DNA of 64,000 bases, taken from the NCBI GenBank assembly GCA_000328365.1, contig KB312450.1:292897-356896 (forward strand), written 5' to 3'. Under the pieces are notes generated by a model. That model ran no database searches and had not been told where the DNA came from. It saw only the letters and a program-made list of their open reading frames with translations. The position numbers were made by a program, and so were the translations under genes. The stretch is from Capitella teleta (lineage: Eukaryota > Annelida > Polychaeta > Capitellidae). This document shows positions 46,184-58,730 of this stretch, piece by piece; the stretch's first letter is position 1; each line of letters begins with the position of its first letter.

Positions 46184-49100
46184 ATGAGGTGCGAATTGCC
46201 ACTTCTTCTGGTTATGCTGGTGCTAGTCGCCTCGTCAGGTACGCCAACGAAACGTTTGGATAAACTCATCGAACTTCTTGATGGAATGAAAAGCCACGAA
46301 ACCTGGAAAACTGAAGGTTGGTGCTGAAGATCAGTGTCAATGTCACTCACTGCCCATGACGGCGCAGCATTCCAATTATACAGAGTCGGCCAAAAGTAGT
46401 CTAGCTACTCCATGCTAAAGATCTCAATGCTTTCCAGTGGTACTACGCATCTATCAGAAAGTGTTACAAAACAGATTGCAGTGTAAATATCACACAAAGA
46501 TAAGAGAAATAAATACTTGGTATGGTTAGTCTAACATGTCATGGTGCTATTCCTATCATTTCTTTTCCAGTTTCATCAACATTTATGCCGATTTATCGCA
46601 ATTAATAGAGTGCACTCATCAGTCCGCGATATTTCCACTTTTGGCGGCAAACAGGGCCCCGGACCATGGATAAGCTTCATTGAACGCATAATTAAGGCAA
46701 CGCTCTCGTTCTATTGTTTTGTATTATTGTCGTAACAGTAGCACTAATGTTTATTTCCTAAAATCAAAACAAAGCAGAGAGTTTGTATTGAAGCGCCATA
46801 CAAGAGCTGACATTTCTTAATGCTCGTTCAGGGCTCATCTGATTTTGCCCTCTTCGCGATCACTTACCACTCGCATTTACAGGTTCCTCCTTCATTTAAA
46901 ATTGACTTTTTACTTGATTTATTTTCATAAAATAATGGGCGCAGAATGACATAGTCAAACCATATCCCGGGTAGTTGTTTTTTGTGTGTGGAATAATTGA
47001 TACATTTTGGAATATTTCAAGAGTTTTGTTTTTCACATAGAGTAGATAGACTACTTTTTACTCACTCTGTATGACTGCAATTAAAGTTCGACCATACTTT
47101 CCATGCTTTGTCTCATTTGTATATTTAATTTTTATATTTTTTAATCCTTACTCAGAAAACGCATTGTTCGGTGCGAGCAGAGAAGCCGCTGCATCGAAAT
47201 GGATGGCAAAAACGAACGAAGAATATCGAGAATGGACACGGAGATCCAGCCTCGTCTACTGGGATTACATGACGAACTTGACAGATGAAAACGCTGACAA
47301 GGTAAGAAAGCGGCTCATTTCGATGTTTAGACCCATTTCCTACAATTGCGCAGTATTATCATAGAGGAAAAATAATTATTATTCCTCTATGGTATTATCA
47401 AGGTGACTTTTGAGATGCTAATTTTTTTTTTCTACATAAATTCTCGAGGAATTGTCGTCAGATGATATTGATAAGACATTCTCTGTTCATTAAAACATTA
47501 TCAGTTCATCTCAGATGACATCGACCCTTGACGTCATCCGATGACGTCACAGCAGGAGGTATATGCGTAATGTATTTATTAAATTATAGAACTACCGTCG
47601 TTGATGTGTATCGCAGAATGCATTGTCTGAAACAAAAGAAAACGAAATTTGACGAAGATAAGAGATCATTTATCGATTCGATTGATCAGAATACGCATGA
47701 AGTCGTTTAGATGTGAGCTGTTTGGTGCTTCACTTAAGCAACATGTGTTTTTGTTCTATAATGTGAGTTGTTATAGCTATAATTATGATATTGTGATTTT
47801 AAATAATAAGGTTGAATAATGGAACATGAAGATGTACTGATGTCTGAACGATAAAAGTTCTCATTCGATAATATGACCAGCATCATGTTCATCAAATGAT
47901 ACCCAGCATCAATAATACACGATTAGAGAGAATTTCTATTTATTTCCAAACCTCTTTTAAATCGATTTTCTAAGCCTTAATTATAAGTATGCGAAGAGAC
48001 CCATTTTGGAACAATTTGTCAGCAGTGAAAATAACTCTCTAAATCAATTAAAATAAGATATTTCGATCTATCGAGCCAAAACAGATTGAAACCCTTTTAA
48101 ACAAACTCGCATCCCCAACAAGGGGAAAAGCCCCTGATCCTCGCAGAAACATATGTTGATGATGTCATTAACGCAAGAGTAGAATTTGGACCTCTCAGAT
48201 TTGATCTGCTAAAGAATTAAAACGTGTCGTGCAACATATCGGTAAAAAAGATGCAGATTTAGAGATCTCATATCATGCACGCACTGCCTCTTCTTCCTTA
48301 TCTCAGTTTCGCCATTTCAGTGTAATCTTACATACACGCATAGGCTATTTTTTTACGTACAAAGCAGACTAATAGACCTAACCATTGTTCTTCACCCAGA
48401 CAAGTGTGGTATCGAACCAATTATCAGATTGGTTGAGAATCGCCATCGAGGAAGGGAAAGACCACGCGACGCAATCCACCGCCCAATGGGACAGCTCCCT
48501 GGTCAGGCAACTCAACACCCTCAGTAACCTCCAAGGCACACCTGTCGCCAAAGAATCCGCTACACAAAAGTACATCATTACATAACAACAACAAAAAAAA
48601 CCTGATACTAAAACGCAAATAATGCTTTCATCTTCGCAGTAAGATCACCCAGCTATCTGTTGATCTAGAAGGTCTCTATGGCAACGCAGTGGTTACTAAG
48701 GAGGGGAAGGAATACCACATGGAGCCTGAATTCACTGAAATCATGGCGACGTCTCGCGACTGGGATGAACTTCTGTGGGCTTGGGTTGCGTGGAGAAACG
48801 CCACAGGACCGTTCATGAAGGACAAGTATACTGAGGCAACATCCCTGATGAATCAAGCCGCACTTGATAATAGTCAGTTGCTGATATCCAATCATTATGC
48901 TGATACACTGATGATGCCATAAAACACAGATTATGATAACCTCGGAAGTGCGTGGAGATATGCCAATTATGAGATGGACCAGGATTTGATTGATATGGTG
49001 GATGATTTGTATGATGATGTGAAACCATTGTACGAGCAGATACACGCTTATGTTAGAGGGAAGCTCATTGAGGCATACCCTGATCATGACATCGATCCTG

Positions 49101-51152
49101 AAGGACCTATCCCTGCTCATATCTTAGGTAGGTTACTCGCATAGGTTGTTTTGCTGCCGTTAATTGGTTGTTCTATCTGATCATCTTTGGATGTTTCAGG
49201 TAATATGTGGGCGCAGGAATGGAACAACATACTCGATATAGTGCTGCCTTACCCGGACTCAGCCAGCTATGACGTCACGGAAGCAATGCAAAATCAAGGT
49301 TACACAGTGGAGAAATTATTCCGTCTCTCAGAGTCATTCTTTGCATCCCTTGGAATGGACAACATGACCGATACCTTTTGGGAGAAATCTATGATGACCA
49401 AACCGGATGGAAGAAATGTCGAATGCCATGGATCTGCGTCGGATATGGCGTCTGCAGACTGTTCAGACTTCAGGTTAAACTCACTCTTGTTGTGTAGCTC
49501 CTAGGGATCCTATAATAAGAGATTCCACATAGACGTTCCGGAAGTGAGCTTTTCACGTGACCGCAGGCGCCATTTTGTTTCCAAAACGCCTGAGCGTCCA
49601 GCTGTATCACTTAAGGGTCTCTCCACGTCCGTAAAATGTATGAATTTTGTCATTTAATAATGAGATCTATCCACTGAGGACGCTGATGTCTTATAGACTT
49701 CTGATTGACTCTTGAGCGTTCTTTTTCAGAATCAAAATGTGTACGCAGATCACTCAGGATTACCTGCAGACAGTGCATCATGAAATGGGCCACATCCAGT
49801 ATTTCATGCAGTATTGTCATCAGCCTTTTGTTTTCCAAAGCGGAGCAAATGCTGCGTTTCATGAAGCCATCGGAGACACCATAGCATTGTCAGTCATGTC
49901 ACCAGAACATCTCAAAACCATCGGACTGATTGAAGAGCAGGGAGCAGGAAGCGACGACGAACAGCAGAGTGAGCGAATAGCTGCAGAGAAATAATCTGGT
50001 TTTAAGCGAGAGCATATTGTTTGAGGCAACCTGATCCTGTACTTTGTCATATGTTAATTTACCAACTGGTACCACGCACACAAAAGAAATGCGACTTCTA
50101 CTTGAAGTATTCCGTATCTCATGTAAAGTGCAAACCATATTAGTTTGGTGAATAATTCAAAAATTAAAACACGAGTTATCATGGGCATCACTGCCGATTT
50201 TGAAGGATGATTACAAGTTTAGATTTAACTATTTCGTCTTGTTTCAGAGAAAACCCTGAACTTCCTCATGAAGGCTGCTCTTGAGAAAGTCGCCTTTTTG
50301 CCTTTCGGTTACCTGATCGACAAATGGAGGTGGGATGTCTTCAGTGGCGAAATAACTCCCGAGGAATACAACACAAAGTGGTGGCAATACAGGTCAGCAG
50401 AACTTCTCTCTTTTTCGCCATTTTTCATTTTGCTTCTCCCTTTTTTTTTCTTTTTTTTTTTTGCTTTTGTGTGTGCATTTTCTGTTGTATTAATTTGTTT
50501 CTTTTCTTTATTTATCTTATATTAATCGATTCCCTTCAGGATTAAATACCAGGGAGTGGCTCCGCCCGTCAGGAGGTCAGATGATGACTTCGATCCTGGA
50601 TCCAAATACCATGTCCCGGCCAACGTGCCTTATATCCGGTAGGTTTCAATCAGATTTCGTTCATTCATGCGTCTGGATAGATGATCAGGTCTCTCTATAT
50701 GCCCTTTAAACATTATTATATATAAATTTGAATTAATATCATTACAATTGTATTCTCTTTTCAGTTACTTTTTGAGTTTCATCGGGCAGTTCCAATTCCA
50801 CGAATCTCTCTGCTCGGCCGCTGGACACAAAGGTCCGTTACATGCTTGCGACATCTACAGATCAAAAGACGCCGGTCGTCTGCTAATGTAAGAATCAGTT
50901 TACTCACTTATAAGCCACGCGCATGCTCGACGCTGATTGGCTGACGGGCTCACAGAGTGCAATAATCGCTCATAATATATCTAATCAACGCACAGGTCAG
51001 TGCTGAGTCGAGGAAGCAGTCGTCCGTGGAAAGAGACGATGCAGGTGATGACGGGAGGCAAGCAATTCAGCGCTGACGCCATCAAGGAATACTTTGCTCC
51101 GCTGACCAAGTGGATTCAAAAACAGAACAAACATTCTAAAATTGGATGGTAA
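46184..51152 (+). CDS. ACE: Angiotensin-converting enzyme-like peptidyl dipeptidase, single domain, secreted
   Basis: M2-family zinc dipeptidyl carboxypeptidase that trims peptide C termini outside the cell. Eleven exons: 46184-46316, 47156-47301, 48400-48569, 48640-48872, 48930-49127, 49200-49473, 49730-49968, 50248-50392, 50540-50638, 50765-50887, 50996-51152; 638 residues in frame. Signal peptide [18 protein letters not shown]. Zinc site HHEMGH (about residues 401-406) with third ligand Glu in HEAIGD (about 430). Substrate and chloride residues are kept in [13 protein letters not shown] (Lys, His, two Tyr, Arg). [19 protein letters not shown] and the final KIGW are family hallmarks. There is no membrane anchor, as in insect AnCE. 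The usual CHASAWDF is altered to CHGSASDM, keeping the His. The fourth intron is only 57 bp; if retained it leaves an in-frame stop. AATAAA at about 51495. Confidence 0.95.
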
Positions 51153-52100
51153 CGAAAATCATAGTCGAAATGGCGCAATCGAACATGTTCTTTTCGAAAC
51201 CTGCAAATTAGGAGTTTAGTGTTGGATATAATAAACATTGAAGCAATTAAAACTGTTATACACCTCTTTGGATTAAAAGTGATCTATTAATTAGTGTGAA
51301 TTTGAGATGAAGGTGATTAGGTCTAATGTCGTTAGTTGACATTGGTTTCCTCTCCCTATGGTGATTGTATTTATGAATCTCAAATATTTTATTCTTTCCT
51401 GTGATAAGTCTTCCAAGCCTGGCTCCAAGTGATGGCTGGCCTTTTCCCTTTTCTCTCATTCTTTCATTTTTTTCATTCTTTCGTTTTGCTTCTGAATAAA
51501 TTATGTTGAAATTAAATCATCGCTTTTTCAATAGAGTTTGATAATCTTATTGGTGGAATAAAATACTAGTATGTGTATACTCGATAATAAGCACGTAAGA
51601 GGTAGTTAGCAGTATATATATTAGCAAATTTGAGGCAACATGCAGCAGTACTTCGCTGAAGGGTGGTGGTGTATCTCACACAGAGATCAGTGTGAATATT
51701 TTATTCTTTGTCATTGTCATAGACAAAGGATTTAGTTTTAAAAATGCACTCTGAAAGTGCTTCACTCTGCTCACGTGTCTGCACCAACCCTGGATATGGT
51801 TATTACATCATACAATAACAAAATTTGTTCCAGAACCATCTATGGTTAATTGGATTGTAAGTGACTCAATATAGCATTATCATAATTTTGTATCGTTAGA
51901 AAATCTTCCACTCGCTTAAAATGATGATGCCAGTACTATTTATTTATTTATTTATTTACCTATGCGGGAAAATGATTCACAATTTCACTCAAGAGTTGAG
52001 CATCAAGTATTTAATTAATTATTATTAAATCCTATATAGCTATATCATATAAAATATTACGCCATTATTGCACGCTCATGTAAAATTCAACCTAAAATTA
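51153..52100. other. ACE 3' UTR and intergenic sequence
   Basis: AATAAA near 51495 ends the ACE transcript. A TTTA tetranucleotide repeat lies at about 51939-51958. No gene is seen. Confidence 0.45.
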
Positions 52101-52107
52101 TATATAA

Positions 52108-53700
52108 AATCAACCCTCGTTTATCAGCCACTCACTTATCCGCAAACCTCAGTTATTCGTCATCAACCTCCCAAGTTAATTCCCTCGTTCATTTGCCCTT
52201 TCATGTAACCGTTCCTCAAACACCGCGTCTCAGATCAGACTTATTGAATGAATTAGCTCCTGACGCCGCGTCGCTGCCATCTCAATTGAAAATTGGTTTG
52301 TTTTGAAAGGAGACCCCTTTAATTATTATGTAACCAGTCGCTTTCAGCAGCCGCCATAATGTAAACATCAATTACCGATCGGCAGGCTAAAGTTTGTTTT
52401 TCCAGAGAGATCTGTTCCCAGAAAGAATTTATTTGTTTTACTGGTCATTGTGTTCAGTTCTTTCGCTGTGGAAACACCTCACTTAGCTCAAGTCTGCTCA
52501 AAATGAATTCCACCAAACGACCCAGAAAGCCTCTCAATGTGTCTCAAAAACGAGAAATCGTTTAGCATCCCAAAGACAAGCACCCCAAAGCAAGGCAATA
52601 TGATATCGTAGTGCACCTTTTGGCTCTTTGGAAAGCTGACATCAAAAGGAGAATTGTCAGCGATATACCCTTAAGCAGCGCGAGGTTGGATCTTTGTCTC
52701 CGACCGTGAAACGCAGAAAAGTAGCAAAGCATGGAGATTTGAAAGTTTCATTGTGGCTTTGGTTCTCTGAGAACCATACCAACAACATCGTCATGAATGA
52801 TGACATAATTATTGAGAAAGAAAGCAAAGAAATTCGGAGAGGATTTAGGAATCGCAGACTTCTCCTATTCGTCTGAATGGCTGCATCGATTGTCGTCATC
52901 ACATTTCGCAGCAGATTGTCGTCACTCTTGTGGGGAGAAAGTGTCGAGATTGACGGAGGCCACATCAACAAGGGACAAGAGGAGGCGACGGCTGTAATCG
53001 CTCAGTACAATCCCTGCGATGTTTTCAACACGGAGGAGACAGGCCTCTTCTTCAATTCCACTCGATGGAAGAAGAAGACATCAAATGTTTACTATCATTA
53101 TAACGGACTGAATACCACCGTTCAGTGCAACAGAAACAACCATACTGCCTTCACCCAATAAAAGCTGAACTTGACTTTGTTTTTCAAGGGTAATGTGAAG
53201 ACACATTAAGGTAGGTAATTTTATGAACGTACATGGTATATTTAAATAAAAAAAATTCGCGTTTATTTTTCTTTTTTTTTTATTTTACTGTGGGTGTTGG
53301 GTAATGTATGTGTTTGGGCGTTCTTGCGTTACACCCAAACTTCAATTGCATTTCTAGAGGTTTACGTCAGCTTCATTACGTTCGAAACGAACAATGAAAC
53401 TGGTGGAGCGGCCATCTCGCATTCACAGACGCTCTGCGATATTTATGCTCTTTCTTATTTTCCCAAATTGAAACGAGACCTCAGGCTCTTTGCCTTGCCT
53501 TTGAGTTTTCCAAACTAATTTTTCGGATTTGATTTGTTTTGTTCGCAGATGGAAAACGCTGACAGACATTTCATCACGAAGCACCTGGTTGCCTTGACAA
53601 CAGACCTTGATCCAATCAGATTTGTGTTGAGCTGATTCAGAGCAATGTGCTTACCTACTGAAGCAGCTGAACGTTATGTTAGCTTCAAACAGGCGCATCG
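52108..53700 (+). mobile_element. Decayed pogo/Tigger DNA transposon
   Basis: The left part has CCCTCGTTTATCAGCC and CTTATCCGC words typical of Tigger ends. A CENP-B-like start reads MNSTKRPRKPLNVSQKREIV at 52504 and is then interrupted by stops. Later pieces include FGEDLGIADFSYSSEWLHR, KVSRLTEA or the alternative-frame VEIDGGHINKGQEE, and NPCDVFNTEETGLFFNS, the region of the first catalytic Asp in DVFNADETGLF. That Asp is not conserved here. Several frames are needed, so the copy is dead. The right end could not be located. Confidence 0.75.
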
Positions 53701-54301
53701 TAATTCGAAACATAATCATAACGCACCTTACTAAAAACGATGTGTGCTGACCTCTCTACCTCGCCACTGATACCAAAAGAACGCGGAACTTCACTTTCCG
53801 GAGGTCGAGTCTTCTAGGTACGTTATGATATTTTACTTTGCCAGATGCAGCGTGGCTCAGAGATTCAGCACAGTCCAAGTCATAACGATTCGATTCGATT
53901 GAGCATTGAACTGCTACTTGTCATAACAAGATAGCTGCATGAGGTGTCATTAACAGGATGAGCTCTTATAACCGAATGCTCACAGTCCTTTTGCTTTGTT
54001 TACAACTTAGAGAGGTTACTGTACCTCCCACTGTCTCCCGCATTGCGCCACCTGTCGGGAATGGCCAATTTAGGACCAGTGAAGCAGAGTGGTGACGTCA
54101 GAAAAATCGGATCACGAATATCCACGTGGACCTTCCCAGGTTCCCTAGTCGGATTCATGAACACTTCTATCTAGCTATTGGCACCAATTAACATCTGGAA
54201 CCAGCCGAAGGACCCACTCGAGAAGGCTGCACTTCATTGACGCTAAAATCGCTTCGTTTCCACTGCCAGTCTGATGACCAGCAGTGTCCAGTACGTCCTG
54301 T

Positions 54302-54343
<42 letters not shown>

Positions 54344-55300
54344 GAGAAAAAAGAAAAGGGGGTGCTATACGACCTGACCTGATCTGACCCGTGCACCATG
54401 GCTTCGTGTTGTCCTCATTACCAGTGCAACGTTAGCTGAATGAAATTGTTTACTGTGTAATAGCGTTCGTTGTGATGCTTATAATTAATTGGTTGTCTTT
54501 TTTCTTAGCAAACCACAATATTACAGTCTGGTGTAGAACATCATTGATCCCGATCAGGTCTAGTTGGGGATTTTTTGTTTCCCAGCATGGAAAACAATCT
54601 GTGTTTCGATGTTAATTGCAGGTAGTAATCTTTTTTTATAATCCATTACTCACTTATTCCATGGAATTACCATAACTGATTATGAAGTAATAGCATTGTA
54701 AAGCATAGGGCCGATCAATTCAAATGTGGAGATATATACATACGGATGCATACATACAGAATGGCGATACAGATTCAAAAGGGGATTCATTATCTCTTTG
54801 TGTTGCTGAAGTGACAGAGTTATCGTGTGGTTTTTGGAATGATCAATCGATATCGGGATGTATTTCTTTATCTTTTCCTAGGTTTATTCAAATGCTTCGC
54901 AATACAAATGTGCTATTCTGTGGTGCACGGATAAATGTACATGTGTATAATTCGCGAATTTATTGCGCTTTGTGTGCATGTATCGATATTATTTTTGCCT
55001 CTCAATTCTCAAACGACAATCATGAACTTTTTCTTGAGTCATCTCACACCGATAGTGTATTTGATACTTCTTACGGCTATTACTCTACATAGTACGATCC
55101 TATGCTATGTGATCTGTACAATCTGATTAAAACTACAGCTTTTCTCACGACTCACGATTTTCGTGACCTTAAACCAACAGAAACCAAACGAAGCGCCAGT
55201 ACTCTGTACAGCCACCAGATCCAGTACCCAGCTTCATCCAGGACGTGCGTTTTTGGACGCTGGTCAGGCGCTGGCCGTTGACCAATAATTACCGCCTAAT
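53701..55300. other. Intergenic sequence
   Basis: A run of about 38 A at 54303-54340, with no clear retrotransposon body before it. No exon is supported. Confidence 0.35.
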
Positions 55301-56580
55301 AGCGACGCTGGCGGTTGTTAGCCTGATGGCGGGCCGCAAGTGATTGTCTTTTTCTGTCGCCATTGCCAGGGATGCCCTGACGATCCCTCAGGGACACGGC
55401 GAGCGGCCATCGCCCAGATTACGAACGCCCGTAAATGGAGCGCGGACTAATGGGCCGGTTGAGGGCACCGGCTGCAACACTGACCACTCTACCGGTCAAG
55501 GGGGACAATGGGGATGGAGTCAAAGCTTGAATAGTTGGTCATTTTGGTGTCTTTTTTTTTTTTTTTTTTTCAAGTTGCGTTTGTAAACAATTGTTATTAA
55601 ATTATTAACCCTCTATGGTAGGGTTTCTTGCGCAGCTGGCATGCAAGTAGTTCGTAGCACTGAGAATTGTGCATTTTTGATTGAAGTCAAAACTCCAGAA
55701 GTCATTTTATACTTGCAATTCGTTATGCAATTTTTCACTTTTAGTGTGTGTATAATGCAACTTGACCAATGTGCACTGTTCATTTGATAAACAACTTGAC
55801 CAGTGAGTAAGTACACATTTCATCTTGACCATGGGACATTTGGTCACATTAGTGTCGAGGTCAGCGCATTGAGTTCGCGACGGAGAGGTTCATCTGTGGT
55901 AACGACATCTTCAGGAGAGCATCGAGCAAGAGGCCAGCGGAGTGATCGGTGTTTGTTGGTAAGTGGAGTGTATTGTCCACTCGGCCGGGCGACTTTTTCA
56001 GCGCCATGCAGTGTAGATCCCATTATAGAGAGGACGACTGGACATCACGCTAGCGGACAGTGTCTTTGTGTCGAGGCGTGCGTGGAGGGGGAGGGGGGTG
56101 GCTCTCATCAGAGTGCGTCTCGTGTCCGCCCTGCACCCGTTTTGGGGGCGAAATGACGCCCCTGGGCCACGTTGCTTTCGGACAACCCAACGGCGCTTAA
56201 TCCACGCAAGGGCCACGCCGCCATTCGGGGAATCACGAACCACAGTCACACGGCACTGCGTCTCCTCTGGCGTGGGCTTTATCGCGCAAATACCCCTATT
56301 ATCAGCCGCCAGGGCGAGAAGCACGACTTCTGACGACGGGCTTTTCACGCACAGTTTCCCGCATCGTGTGTCGCGTGGAATCAATGAGACGTTTGGGAAT
56401 CGGGCGATGTCCGTGTTGTGAGGCTGACAAAACGACCGGCCGGTGGCCAAAGGGCGTCGTGCGAATACTGATCACACCACTTGCCAAACCTCACAGGGAG
56501 CGTCCGCTAGAAACGCCGCCACTGCCATGCTGACAGCGACATCATGTTGAAGACTAAACTAAACCTGATTCAGTAGCAGA
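55300..56580. other. CpG-rich stretch without recognised gene
   Basis: Markedly richer in G, C and CpG than the flanks, with overlapping open frames on both strands (for example 150 codons on the minus strand from 56450). Open frames on both strands at once are expected from GC-rich sequence, and none resembles a known protein. A regulatory or promoter island is possible. Confidence 0.35.
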
Positions 56581-56611
56581 ATTCCATGTTTTGGGATAAC
56601 TAACGGGTTAA

Positions 56612-56660
56612 ACTGGCACCGTTGGTCGAGTGGTTAGAGCATCGGACGATGACTGACCGG
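56612..56660 (+). repeat. tRNA-like fragment followed by T-rich sequence
   Basis: GGCACCGTTGGTCGAGTGG then TTAGAGCATCGGACGATGAC resembles the D-arm and anticodon arm of a Leu/Ser-type tRNA with an A box. No B box follows; T-rich sequence starts about 35 bases later. It is probably a truncated SINE head. Confidence 0.4.
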
Positions 56661-58730
56661 GAAGTATTGAGGCGTGTCTTTTTGTTTTGTTTTGTTTTTT
56701 TTTTTTTCTTTTCTTTTTTTTTCATTCATCTGAACAGACATGATTTTTTTTTTGCGCAGTTTTCCCATGCAAAATCAACTTTTCGAAATGAGGTCAAATT
56801 CGAAATAAGCGTGGTGGAGCATTACATTCAAAGGTCTCTTTGACGTGAGCCCCATAAGGATTGCTCGCCCCCCTTCCGGAGTTTTATGTTTTATGCTTTA
56901 AATCTGAGTATGATGCATGATTTTGGTATGAATGGTCGAATGGTGATGTCAGCATCTCCAAATGCGAAAAATATAGTTCGGACATGCTTTGTACATCTGG
57001 TGATATAATTGTTGGTAACAATGATAGCCTCGAAGTGCTTGGCTACACTCCCAGCAAATGGGACTCTCCATTTATAAGAACTTCAATGTCGGTTTTGTGT
57101 GCATACCAAAGAAGGTTTAACAAGAAGCCGAACCTCCTATTCGCTCAACGTTCATGAACATCCGTCTCTAATCCTTCTTTGAGTACGCTTAACGTCGCTT
57201 ACGTAATACCATATCCAATAGTTTTTCCCTTCAATTAAAATTCATGATTAATTGAACATTGCCTAACTAAACTAATGAATCCCGATTTGAAGCGCGTCAA
57301 GCGACGATCAAGCCCCAGGTCATTCTTCTCAATATCAGTTTAATTAGCGTCGCCCTGCATCACCAATTCATCCCCTTCCCTTTTTGTGTCCTTGTGAATT
57401 TCGTCCCTTTGTCTCCTGCCTCGGAGATTTATGCTTGCGCCAGAGCAAATAGTCCCTTTCAGAACATTCCGATCCCTCCGCGACGCCGTCAATAGCTTCC
57501 AAAATGGCGACCAATTACTGTCCTTCCCTGGCGACCAACAATCCAACAGAGTTCGGACGACATTGACAATCCCCTCCCAAGTGACCACTGTCCAATGTGC
57601 CCATTGAATCGAGCAGCAGCATTGTCGCCGGACAAATACAGAACAAGCTTTATACTAAGCGCAAGGGTTGGAATAATATTGCGACTAACGCATGCATTTT
57701 GACATAATTTTTATTGCAATATTAAAAAAAAAAAAAAAAAAATCAAATCAAACCGATGAAAAAAAAATCGCTGCTGTTTTATAAATTATTAAATATTAAA
57801 TAAGTCAGTGCTTTATTACGATAGGATTAAGAAGGTGTAAATAGGAAGGAAAAGGTATATAGGGATAACAATAAAACAAAAACAAATAAATTAATAGGGA
57901 CATTCTTTGGTTATAAGCAGATGGTGATTATGCAAGAATTTATGCAATGGAAGACAACTTTCTTGTTGACCGAAAAAAATCCAACAAAGATATAAATAGA
58001 TTCATGATATTGGAAGATCAATTTGCAGATGTAACTCAGCATAATATAATTACCAATAAATATTAAATAATAATAATAATAATATATTTGAGATCTCATC
58101 ATGACAAATCAACAGGTATAGCAAACGTGCGGATTAACTAAAATAAAAAGTAAAAACTCAAGTCAGGTGTAAGGAAAGAAGAAGGCACGAAGTACAAATA
58201 AATAAACAAGTGAAACTAACTCCCTGATTCGTGGAATTAAAACAACAAAACACGTGAGACCATTTCGAGGCGTTAATTAATTAAGTAAGAGGTGAGCACC
58301 ATATGAAAAGGATGTTACGCCAGGTACATGTTATGTACAAATTGCTTTTCTATACACTTTGTTTACATGCAACAGGAGTCACACTGCTATCGTTAGCACC
58401 CCTGGGTACGAAACGCATAACTACAGAAATAAATTAAATACAGAGAGAAATAAAAATAAAACACACAAAATAAATTAATCATAAATTATCACACCACACA
58501 AACATATAGATATACATATTAGCTATACTAAATAATTATGAAATGCACAAACGAGGTCAATGGCTTGCGAGTCGAGATGCGTCGACATGGACGCACAAAC
58601 GGAGAGCGCTCAATAAGTGATCCATTGTGGAATGTGCATATAAATACTATTCTATATCGTATTGCATACAGGGCCTGCGTATTGCTTTCTGAAATTCGCT
58701 AAATGTTTCTCTAAACAGTTTTTGACACTT
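56661..58730. other. Intergenic sequence and basonuclin 3' UTR
   Basis: Minus-strand AATAAA words near 57812 and 57707 could end the basonuclin transcript. An A run lies at 57723-57741. No other exon is seen. Confidence 0.35.

Noticed and set aside
55998-56450. Minus-strand frame of 150 codons
   Set aside because: Another frame of similar length is open on the opposite strand of the same CpG-rich stretch, which points to base composition rather than coding.
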